Shown here piece by piece: positions 8,538-15,599 of a DNA stretch of 64,000 bases. A model generated the notes under the pieces. It was not told the DNA's origin, searched no databases, and saw only the letters and a program-made list of their open reading frames with translations. This DNA is from Paenibacillus wynnii. GTDB taxonomy: Bacteria > Bacillota > Bacilli > Paenibacillales > Paenibacillaceae. The first letter of the stretch is position 1. The number at the start of each line of letters is the position of its first letter. The stretch covers positions 124,001-188,000 of the forward strand of contig NZ_JAUSTK010000006.1 in assembly GCF_030812855.1 (NCBI RefSeq), read 5' to 3'. Both the position numbers and the translations under genes were made by a program.

Positions 8538-8699
8538 TTATCTGCTGCGGGCAGGGTTCCTGAACATATCTAAGAGCCCAAGCACGATATGTGCTAGTCC
8601 GAAGCCTAGAATTCCATAGCCCCAAGCACTTGGAGTTAAATAATAACCTAGCAAACTGACGATAACACCTAGGCCTGTTACGATCCAACTGACGGTCAT
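8538..8699 (-). CDS. Small two-helix membrane protein, 53 residues
   Basis: A short gene with clear signals. The ATG at 8699 is preceded by GTGAGGTG at 8-base spacing, and a terminator follows 15 bases behind the stop. The product is MTVSWIVTGLGVIVSLLGYY and onward. It has two hydrophobic segments (about residues 4-20 and 27-45) and a basic tail ending RNPARSR. I do not recognise a named family. The glycine-rich helices suggest a small bitopic or hairpin membrane protein. It lies between rodZ and yajQ, facing the same way as both. Confidence 0.7.
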   Translation of the reverse strand: MTVSWIVTGLGVIVSLLGYYLTPSAWGYGILGFGLAHIVLGLLDMFRNPARSR

Positions 8700-8777
8700 G
8701 GGAATACACCTCACTTTGGCTGTAAGAACTGTAAGTCATTCTTAGGTTATCCATAAAGTGAAAGCCTATTCCAGGTT

Positions 8778-9770
8778 TTACTCACTAGTGATGCTTTCTT
8801 CCGTAGCAGTGGGCTCAGAACCCTCAGATCCTTGAGTTCCCTCGGTTGCACCGGTTCCATCTGTTGTACCAGCTGTACCATCAGCCAATTCAAAAAGAAT
8901 TCGAGAAGTGGATTTTCCGTCTGTTACTGTCTGTCCGTTAACGGTAATTACGGTAGCTCGCGAGTTGCCAGATTTAATATAAATCCCTTCACTACCTAGT
9001 GTAAAGACCATATTGTCTCCTGCGGCCGTATTACCATATGAAAGCTTCTCTCCCGTTGAGTTTCCGCCTTTATACACCTCAAGCCAACTTACCCCAGTTG
9101 CACTGATGATTACTTCGACAGGACTTCCTGCCGAAGCGGATACATCAAAGATGGTGGTTTTACCTGATTTACGGCCTGCACCCACAGTAATCGATTCAGG
9201 TGAAGGCGATAGGCTTGGTGACGGTTCTGGTGTAGTCTGTACGGAATCCCCATCATTCCCGGTTGTTGGAGAGGCAGTCGGTTGCGCTACCCCTCCACCG
9301 GGCGCTGGAGAGGATGTCTGAGCTGTTTTGGGATCCTGCGTCGCATCTGTTACCTTAGTAGGATCCACGGTCTGATTTCCATCGGAACCAGACTTAATAG
9401 CGTACATATAAATGACAACAATAATGAGGACTGGAAAAGTCCACATAAGCAAAGTGGGCAGCCACTTGGCATTCCGTTCCGTTTCAGGCCTGCGGCTACG
9501 TTTTTGGATTACACTTTCCATTGTAGGCTCTTTAGGTGTCACAGCAACATTACCGTGCTCCTGCATTAATTCGTCAGGGTTCACACCTACAGCTTCCGCA
9601 TAGGTTTTGATAAATGCCCTAACATAAAAATCCCCCGGGAGAACTTTATAATCCCCTGTTTCGATGGCTTCCAAATATTTTTTGCGTATCTTCGTTACTT
9701 CCTGGACATCGTCAAGACTCATCCCTTTTTGCAGACGTGCCTCCTTCAAATGCCGGCCCAGTTCCGACAT
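8778..9770 (-). CDS. rodZ: RodZ-like cell-shape protein (YmfM family)
   Basis: A 330-residue bitopic membrane protein that links the MreB cytoskeleton to the wall-elongation machinery. The cytoplasmic N-terminus (residues 1-70) is a Cro/C1-type helix-turn-helix domain of the RodZ type (LGRHLKEARLQKGMSLDDVQEVTKIRKKYLEAIETGDY). Next come a basic stretch, one transmembrane helix (about 105-125), a Thr/Ser/Pro-rich extracellular linker and a DUF4115 beta domain (about 215-300). The C-terminal tail is Gly/Thr/Glu-rich. The gene sits between ymfK and pgsA as in B. subtilis. The ATG has a good GAGG-type SD. Confidence 0.93.
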   Translation of the reverse strand: MSELGRHLKEARLQKGMSLDDVQEVTKIRKKYLEAIETGDYKVLPGDFYVRAFIKTYAEAVGVNPDELMQEHGNVAVTPKEPTMESVIQKRSRRPETERNAKWLPTLLMWTFPVLIIVVIYMYAIKSGSDGNQTVDPTKVTDATQDPKTAQTSSPAPGGGVAQPTASPTTGNDGDSVQTTPEPSPSLSPSPESITVGAGRKSGKTTIFDVSASAGSPVEVIISATGVSWLEVYKGGNSTGEKLSYGNTAAGDNMVFTLGSEGIYIKSGNSRATVITVNGQTVTDGKSTSRILFELADGTAGTTDGTGATEGTQGSEGSEPTATEESITSE

Positions 9771-9795
9771 ACCATCACCTCCTCGTTAGTTTGTT

Positions 9796-10563
9796 TTATA
9801 GATCATCACTGTAGCTCGTTGTAAACGATTCATACAGAATCTCTTCATTGGGAGTGTTTCGCAGCTCAATAATGATATCAAAATCATCATAAGTGTACTC
9901 TGATTCCCGCACAAAAATATCAGGATGCTCAATAACCTTCGTGCTTGGCATAGCCATAATCGTCTGCAACAGGTTATAGTGTTTCTCATTTGAGCGTATT
10001 GTGCTTACAATACCGTCAATAATAAACACATTGTTTGGGTTTAGTTCATCCTCCGCAAGCTGGCTGCGAACCGTTTGACGAAGCAGCGTAGAGGAAACAA
10101 AAGTCCAACGTTTCATGGCACACACACTGCCGGCAATAATAGATTCCGTCTTTCCGACACGAGGCATGCCCCTTAATCCGATAACCTGATTCCCTTCCTT
10201 CTTAAACACCTCACCCAAAAAATCTACCAGAAGACCTAATTCATCCCTGGTAAACCTGAAAGTCTTGCGGTCATCCGAATCCCTGTCGATATAACGGCCG
10301 TGACGCACAGCCAGCTTGTCTACTAACCGAGGTGTCCGCAGAGCCGTTACTGTAATATTATCAACTTTCTTGAGCATTTCGCCCATAAGCATAATTTTCT
10401 GGTCATCATTGGTTTCCAGCAGCATACCTCGGGTTTTACCCTCTACACCGTTAATAGTCAAAATATTGACCTCTAACATACCCAGCATGGAAGCAATATC
10501 CCCCAACAGACCTGGTCTGTTTTTATGTATCTTATATTCCATATACCATTGTTTATATTCCAC
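9796..10563 (-). CDS. ymfK: YmfK/DUF3388 protein, ACT-like domain plus P-loop
   Basis: A 255-residue soluble protein of the DUF3388 family, whose function is unknown. Residues about 9-80 read like an ACT domain (HKNRPGLLGDIASMLGMLEVNILTINGVEG). A middle segment carries GMPRVGKTES (about 140-150), which resembles a Walker A loop, followed by FIIDG, a possible Walker B. The start is GTG at 10563 with a GAGGTG SD. It lies between ymfJ and rodZ, and this order is conserved in Bacilli. An NTPase with an amino-acid-sensing module is a reasonable inference, not an established function. Confidence 0.85.
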   Translation of the reverse strand: MEYKQWYMEYKIHKNRPGLLGDIASMLGMLEVNILTINGVEGKTRGMLLETNDDQKIMLMGEMLKKVDNITVTALRTPRLVDKLAVRHGRYIDRDSDDRKTFRFTRDELGLLVDFLGEVFKKEGNQVIGLRGMPRVGKTESIIAGSVCAMKRWTFVSSTLLRQTVRSQLAEDELNPNNVFIIDGIVSTIRSNEKHYNLLQTIMAMPSTKVIEHPDIFVRESEYTYDDFDIIIELRNTPNEEILYESFTTSYSDDL

Positions 10564-10655
10564 TTGTACACCTCATAGATTCCTTTTCCCTGCATTTGTC
10601 ACCTGTCAACAAAAACGATAAATCGACAAAGCACTTTATTGCATGGGTCATGTTA

Positions 10656-10684
10656 ATGATATATAAAAAAAATTTGAAAGGCAA
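10656..10684 (-). promoter_or_regulatory. Possible sigma-A promoter of ymfK-rodZ
   Basis: TTGCCT (10684-10679), 17 bases, TATCAT (10661-10656), between the ymfJ terminator and ymfK. It is only a moderate match. Confidence 0.35.
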
Positions 10685-10705
10685 GGTCATACTGTATAAT
10701 TGCAG

Positions 10706-10730
10706 AAAAGCTCCCAGGAAGGGAGCTTTT
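10706..10730 (-). terminator. Terminator of ymfJ
   Basis: A perfect 10-bp palindromic stem with a 5-base loop, built from AAAAGCTCCC and GGGAGCTTTT. It could work on both strands. It begins 8 bases after the ymfJ stop. Confidence 0.8.
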
Positions 10731-10737
10731 TCCACCG

Positions 10738-11010
10738 CTATGCGTTGTTTTTCGCCAGCTTTACCATCAGAGTAGCAATCGTATGCTTCTCTGCTGCATT
10801 ACCGACATCCCACAGCTCTTTGATCGCCCGGTTCGAAGAATTTTGTGGATCGACTTTTTTATCGAGGAATTCCCCGATTTCAAAAGCCAGCTTTGAGATC
10901 GTCTCATCGCTCATTCCAATTTTCTCCGCCTGTACGACACGTTCACCCAGAAACTTTTTCCAAGTGTCGAAATTTTTGATAACAGTTGGCCCATTGGATC
11001 CTGTTGACAT
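10738..11010 (-). CDS. ymfJ: YmfJ/DUF3243 family protein
   Basis: A 90-residue protein of the DUF3243 family (FDTWKKFLGERVVQAEKIGMSDETISKLAFEIGEFLDKKVDPQN). It is soluble and helical, and conserved in Bacilli without an assigned function. I chose the ATG at 11010 because AAGGAGG precedes it at 7 bases. A longer in-frame start would add 13 residues with no SD. It lies between ymfI and ymfK as in B. subtilis, with its own terminator. Confidence 0.9.
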   Translation of the reverse strand: MSTGSNGPTVIKNFDTWKKFLGERVVQAEKIGMSDETISKLAFEIGEFLDKKVDPQNSSNRAIKELWDVGNAAEKHTIATLMVKLAKNNA

Positions 11011-11105
11011 CTTAAATCCTCCTTCATATTTACTGAGATTTAAAAGCAACAGTTATAATATGTCCCGGGTCAAAGGTCGTTATGCTGGAGTATTTCTCCA
11101 TACGA

Positions 11106-11873
11106 TCAGGTAATCCAGCCACCATTCGGACTGATAATCTGACCGGTAATATATCCAGACTCAGGCAATGACAGAAAATAAACCAGAGATGATATTTCTT
11201 CAGGGGACGCCAACCGCCCTGCGGGAATTTCATCCTCTAGCATGCGCAGTTCATCCTCTTGCAACGTGGACAGCATTGACGTATTTACCGCTCCAGGTGC
11301 AACAGCATTAACCGTTACACCTGAAGGAGCTAATTCTTTGGCCAGCGCTTTGGTGAAGGCGTTAACGCCACCTTTGCTAGCGGAATAAGCCACCTCACAG
11401 GACGCTCCTGAAATCCCCCACACTGAAGAAACATTAACAATTCGACCATAGCGTTGAGAAACCATATAAGGCATGAAAATTTGGCTGCAAAGGAAGCTGC
11501 CCTTCAGATTCACAGCCATAATATCATCCCATTCCTCTTCACTTAAATCTGCTAACATGCCGTAATGAGCTTTCCCTGCATTGTTAACAAGAATATCCGG
11601 CATCATGCCGCTGCTCTCAAGCCTCTCGGCCATACGCAGCAGCTGGCTGCGGTCTCTAATATCAGCCATTACAGTCATAACCTTAGACCCCAGCGCCATA
11701 CAACGCCTGGCTACGTCATTTGCTGCCTCATGTGATGTCATGTAGTGAATGATCACATTCATCCCCACTGAAGCAAAACGCTCTGCAATAGCCCCTCCGA
11801 TACCGCCACCACCGCCGGTAACAAGCACAGTCATTTCCCCTAATGGTTTGCTGTTCTCTCCCACACCAGCCAT
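11106..11873 (-). CDS. ymfI: YmfI, short-chain dehydrogenase/reductase
   Basis: A 255-residue SDR enzyme resembling 3-oxoacyl-ACP reductases. The cofactor loop TGGGGGIG, the NNAG motif, the catalytic Ser (NVSSVWG) and the Tyr-x3-Lys pair (YSASK) are all present. The C-terminus ends GQIISPNGGW, close to the usual GQxxxVDGG. The substrate is unknown. The ATG at 11873 shares one base with the ymfH stop (TAATG) and has GGTGGTGAG in front, which points to translational coupling. Confidence 0.9.
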   Translation of the reverse strand: MAGVGENSKPLGEMTVLVTGGGGGIGGAIAERFASVGMNVIIHYMTSHEAANDVARRCMALGSKVMTVMADIRDRSQLLRMAERLESSGMMPDILVNNAGKAHYGMLADLSEEEWDDIMAVNLKGSFLCSQIFMPYMVSQRYGRIVNVSSVWGISGASCEVAYSASKGGVNAFTKALAKELAPSGVTVNAVAPGAVNTSMLSTLQEDELRMLEDEIPAGRLASPEEISSLVYFLSLPESGYITGQIISPNGGWIT

Positions 11874-13153
11874 TAAGGACTCACCACCAAGGATACCGCC
11901 AGCTGTTCCCAATCCACATGACTACGCAGACGTTCATTAACCTCATCAAGTGTGAGGGATTCATATACAGGGAGAACCTCGAATAAATTGCCGCCGCGGA
12001 ACTGATAGCGTGTAAATTCATGAGCAATACTTTCCGGTGAATTCAGCATCCGTAAGTAGCCGCCAATTTTCTTTTTGCGAGCCCGTTCAAAGTCACTCTC
12101 CGCAAAGCCGGACTTAAGAATAGCATCTACCTCTTCCCGGATACGCTTCAGGAGCAGATCAGGATCTTTGGTGTCCCCGCCTATTGCAGAAAATGCATAT
12201 TCAGGGGAACTGTTGAATTCATGTCCAAAGCTATCTGAAATCAGCCCTTCGTCATAAAGCTTCTGATACAGCGTGGTACTGCTGCCAAATAACAGATCGA
12301 GCATCAATTTGGTTGTAAGGTCACGACGAATAGCTGCCTCGCCTGATAGCCCCTCCACCTTTTCCTTGAAGCCGAACAAGCATTTAGGCATGGATACGGC
12401 CAGCTTGCACTCACGGACTTTTTGATCCACTGCTTGTGGTTCTTCTTCAAAAATACGTTCGATATCACCTTGAATTCCGTAAGACTTCGCGCTTTGGTTG
12501 CTGCGGATAAGTGAAATGACTTTCTCCGGTTCGACCCCTCCGACCACAAAGAGAAGCATATTACTCGGATGATAAAACGCATTGTAGCAGGAATACAGTG
12601 TTTCCTTTGTAATTGTGCCGATGGATTCAATCGTTCCGGCGATATCAATGTGAACCGGGTGCTTGGAATACATCGCTTCAATTAGGCCGAAATAGACACG
12701 CCAATCTGGATTATCCGCATACATGTTGATTTCTTGGCCGATAATACCCTTTTCCTTATCGACGTTCTCATCGGTGAAATAGGGGCGCTGCACAAAATCA
12801 ACCAGCGTTTCCAGATTGGTCTCAATATTCTCCGTAGCAGAGAATAAATAGACGGTCTGGTCAAAGCTCGTAAAAGCGTTCGCAGATGCACCATTTGAGG
12901 CGAAGGTGGCGAAAATATCGCCTTCCGGCTCTTCAAACATTTTATGCTCAAGAAAATGGGCAATTCCGTCAGGGACCTTTGTCTCTTCCCCTCCGGCAAC
13001 ATGAAAATGATTGTCTACAGAACCGTATTTCGTTGCAAAAGTCGCATATGTTTTACGGAAACCCTGCTTTGGCAATACATATACCCGCAGTCCGTTCTCC
13101 ATCACTTCGTGATAAATGGTTTCTTGTAGTCTTTCGTAATAAATCTGTTCCAC
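11873..13153 (-). CDS. ymfH: YmfH, M16 zinc peptidase (catalytic partner)
   Basis: A 426-residue insulinase-family protein. The inverted zinc motif HFLEH (H66-E69-H70) is intact, with the third ligand Glu expected in EKGIIGQEINMY. The two M16 halves are recognisable. It begins at GTG 13153 behind AAGGAGG and overlaps nothing. The upstream gene encodes a partner that lacks the zinc motif, a pairing seen in heterodimeric M16B proteases such as B. subtilis YmfF/YmfH. The substrate is unknown; roles in peptide or signal processing are only inferred from relatives. Confidence 0.93.
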   Translation of the reverse strand: MEQIYYERLQETIYHEVMENGLRVYVLPKQGFRKTYATFATKYGSVDNHFHVAGGEETKVPDGIAHFLEHKMFEEPEGDIFATFASNGASANAFTSFDQTVYLFSATENIETNLETLVDFVQRPYFTDENVDKEKGIIGQEINMYADNPDWRVYFGLIEAMYSKHPVHIDIAGTIESIGTITKETLYSCYNAFYHPSNMLLFVVGGVEPEKVISLIRSNQSAKSYGIQGDIERIFEEEPQAVDQKVRECKLAVSMPKCLFGFKEKVEGLSGEAAIRRDLTTKLMLDLLFGSSTTLYQKLYDEGLISDSFGHEFNSSPEYAFSAIGGDTKDPDLLLKRIREEVDAILKSGFAESDFERARKKKIGGYLRMLNSPESIAHEFTRYQFRGGNLFEVLPVYESLTLDEVNERLRSHVDWEQLAVSLVVSP

Positions 13154-13155
13154 CG

Positions 13156-14436
13156 CTATTCCTCCTTCTGCCCTGTCAGGAAATAAATCGTGTCCAGCTG
13201 AAAAGTGTCAGCGGCTGCCTTCACATCCTCTGCTCCGGTTCCTTCAACCTGATCCATTAGCTCCTGAGTAGACCGATCTTTACCGGAAAGCTGGCGGTTG
13301 AAATCAAACGAAATCATTTCAAATGCGGAATCCTGAATTTCAGAGAGCAGATTACGAATCATCGCTTTGGTCTGACTGAGTTCTAAATCACTAATACGGC
13401 CAGCCTTCATCTCTTCTAGCTGTTTGGTGATAATGTCGACCGCTTTACCGTAATTTTGCATTTCAATACCGGATTGTATCGTTCCGATCCCTTTATGACC
13501 GTCATAGCGGGAGGATGCATAATAGGCAAGGCTCTCCTTCTCTCGGACATTCACAAACAGCTTGGAATGAGGGTAGCCACCCAAAATTCCGTTATGCATC
13601 AACGCAGTGGCATACGTATCATCTTTGTATGTGATAGAGGTACGCAAACCCATATTCAGCTTACCTTGGCTAACATCAAGTTTTTCTTCAACGGTTCGAA
13701 CCTCCGTTACTGTTACCGGAACGAAGCGTGAAGCGTAGTCCTTGGTTTCTGTTGTATTACGGCCGAAGTGGCGTTTCACCAGCTTCTCCACTTCCTCTGG
13801 TGTAGTGTCCCCGACTACATACAGATCCAGAATGGCACCATCCAACCATGAATTGTAGGATTGATACAGCTTCTCAGGTGTCAATGTATCCAAATCGACT
13901 CTCTGCCCCAGGGGATGGAGTCTATAAGGCTCATTCTTACACATCTCTTCGATACATCGTTCAGCAGCATACCGGATCTTATCGTTTACAATAGACTCCA
14001 GTTTCTTACGGACTGTTTCACGTTCTGTAGCTACATAGGACGAGCGGAAAAGTCCATTCTCCAGAGCAGGGCGGGTTAATACTTCTCCCAGAAAAGCAAA
14101 CGATTCACCTAGCAGACTTTCCTTGCTTTGCACAAAAGAATCATTAATCGTATCCATACGGAACTGAACGATTTGGTGGTCACCGCGTTTGTAGACATCA
14201 AAACCAAATCCGGCTCCGTAAAGCTCCTCCAGCCTTTCGCGAAACTGCGTCGTCTCCGGATAAGAGGCAGTCCCTCTACGAAGTACGAAGGGAATTAGCG
14301 CGGTTGAGGTTACTGTCTCCTCTTCAAGCGGAACACCGGCATAAAGTGAGATGGCGAAGGTTTTGAACGCTTTAGTTGGCAATACGTGAATGCGCATGCC
14401 TGCAGCGTTACCATGCTGAAAACCATTATTATTCAA
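13156..14436 (-). CDS. ymfF: YmfF, M16-like protein without zinc motif
   Basis: A 426-residue insulinase-family homologue. Where active members have HxxEH, this one reads ALIPFVLRRG, so it should be catalytically inert. It probably forms the non-catalytic half of a heterodimer with YmfH. The C-terminal part keeps the family's R/Y-type substrate-binding region (NVREKESLAYYASSRYDGHKG). I chose TTG at 14436 because AAAGGAG lies 8 bases upstream. A start 42 bases further up has no SD. The stop is two bases before the ymfH GTG, so the two are coupled. Confidence 0.9.
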   Translation of the reverse strand: MNNNGFQHGNAAGMRIHVLPTKAFKTFAISLYAGVPLEEETVTSTALIPFVLRRGTASYPETTQFRERLEELYGAGFGFDVYKRGDHQIVQFRMDTINDSFVQSKESLLGESFAFLGEVLTRPALENGLFRSSYVATERETVRKKLESIVNDKIRYAAERCIEEMCKNEPYRLHPLGQRVDLDTLTPEKLYQSYNSWLDGAILDLYVVGDTTPEEVEKLVKRHFGRNTTETKDYASRFVPVTVTEVRTVEEKLDVSQGKLNMGLRTSITYKDDTYATALMHNGILGGYPHSKLFVNVREKESLAYYASSRYDGHKGIGTIQSGIEMQNYGKAVDIITKQLEEMKAGRISDLELSQTKAMIRNLLSEIQDSAFEMISFDFNRQLSGKDRSTQELMDQVEGTGAEDVKAAADTFQLDTIYFLTGQKEE

Positions 14437-14517
14437 GTCCAAAACTCCTTTACGGCGTGAATAGGTGCTATAGATCATTTTATGAAGTAATATCCATTCT
14501 AAACCATTCCAAAGTAA

Positions 14518-14550
14518 GGAAGCAACCGGAAGTCCAGTTCCGATTGCTCC
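14518..14550 (-). terminator. Probable terminator of sleB
   Basis: A long stem of about 13 pairs with mismatches (14518-14531 with 14538-14550) is followed by TTACTTT on the minus strand, 15 bases after the sleB stop. Confidence 0.55.
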
Positions 14551-14565
14551 GTTGAAGGTGATATT

Positions 14566-15423
14566 CTACATACAGAAAATATGCTCACCAATGGTTTTGA
14601 CCTGCGGGCGGCTCCAAATCCATTTGGATGTAGCCGTTACAGGATTAAAGTAATAGATGCATCCTCCTGACGGGTCCCAGCCGCTTAAGGCCTGTTGAAC
14701 CGCTTTTCGCGCCTGTTCGTTGGGTTCCAGGTATATTTGGCCGTCAGCAACAGCTGTGAAAGCTCCAGGCTGAAAAATAACCCCTGAAGGCGTCTTAGGA
14801 AAGTTAGGTGATTTTACCCGATTCAGGATTACAGCAGCAACTGCAACTTGTCCTTCAAATGGCTCCCCTCTAGCCTCACCATACACGGCATTCGCCATAA
14901 TTTTCAGGTCATTTTCAGATAGTCCCATTGCATTACCTGAGGATAATTTGGCTGTACTAGCTGGATTACCTGTATTTCCTGTATTAGCCTTCTTCTCTCC
15001 ACCTCCCGCAGCCGTTTTGGGCTCAGTTGGTCTCCAGTTCTTAGTGGCATTATATAGCTTCAGCTTCGTTTTAGCTCCTACAACTCCATCTGCCTTCATA
15101 CCAAACTTCCATTGAAACCACTTCACGGATTTCAGTGTTTTAGGGCCATATTGACTGTCTATTTTCCCATCATAATACCCTAAATGCTTCAGCCTTCCCT
15201 GAAGTTCATAAACATCTTGACCTTTGGCTCCGTATTTAACCAGAGTCGTACTAAAAGCTGGAAGTGCCTCTTCAAAAGCGATTTGTTGTGAAGTAATTGA
15301 CCCCGGCACGGTTTGTTTCTTATTCTTAACTTCGTCCTGTCCCCCATACCATTGCACAGTAATCGGTCCAGCAGTCAATGCAAGGGTCAATACGGCAAGT
15401 AGCCACATCTTTTGTTTCTTCAT
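14566..15423 (-). CDS. sleB: Spore cortex-lytic enzyme SleB-type
   Basis: A 285-residue secreted peptidoglycan hydrolase. In order: a signal peptide (MKKQKMWLLAVLTLALTAGPI), a peptidoglycan-binding domain (about 65-125, with KGQDVYELQGRLKHLGYYDGKIDSQYGPKT), a Gly/Thr-rich linker, and a Hydrolase_2 (lytic transglycosylase) domain. The hydrolase domain has the catalytic Glu in NAVYGEARGEP and ends in the family pattern CIYYFNP. SleB degrades spore cortex during germination. The ATG at 15423 has AAAGGTAGAG before it. A sigma-G-type promoter about 50-80 bases upstream fits forespore expression. No ypeB gene follows here, so it is either a stand-alone SleB or a CwlJ/SleB relative. Confidence 0.9.
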   Translation of the reverse strand: MKKQKMWLLAVLTLALTAGPITVQWYGGQDEVKNKKQTVPGSITSQQIAFEEALPAFSTTLVKYGAKGQDVYELQGRLKHLGYYDGKIDSQYGPKTLKSVKWFQWKFGMKADGVVGAKTKLKLYNATKNWRPTEPKTAAGGGEKKANTGNTGNPASTAKLSSGNAMGLSENDLKIMANAVYGEARGEPFEGQVAVAAVILNRVKSPNFPKTPSGVIFQPGAFTAVADGQIYLEPNEQARKAVQQALSGWDPSGGCIYYFNPVTATSKWIWSRPQVKTIGEHIFCM

Positions 15424-15472
15424 AGGATTCGCTCTACCTTTCTTTTGTAGGTTCTGCATGAATGGCTAAAGT

Positions 15473-15503
15473 TATTATGACGACTGTCAGCACATCCTAT
15501 ACA
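15473..15503 (-). promoter_or_regulatory. Sigma-G/F-type promoter of sleB
   Basis: TGTATA (15503-15498), an 18-base spacer, and CATAATA (15479-15473). This fits the forespore sigma-G pattern GNATR-N18-CATNNTA. The predicted leader is about 43 bases. Confidence 0.7.
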
Positions 15504-15534
15504 CTACCTATCTAGAAAGAAGAGTTCGTCAAAA

Positions 15535-15579
15535 AAGAAAAAAGCATCCCCAAGCCAATAAATAATGGCTTGGGAATGC
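15535..15579 (-). terminator. Terminator of spoIIIE
   Basis: A 13-14 bp stem with one mismatch (15544-15557 with 15566-15579) is followed by TTTTTTC on the minus strand, 20 bases after the spoIIIE stop. Confidence 0.85.
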
Positions 15580-15599
15580 CTTCTCACATTATCAATCTG

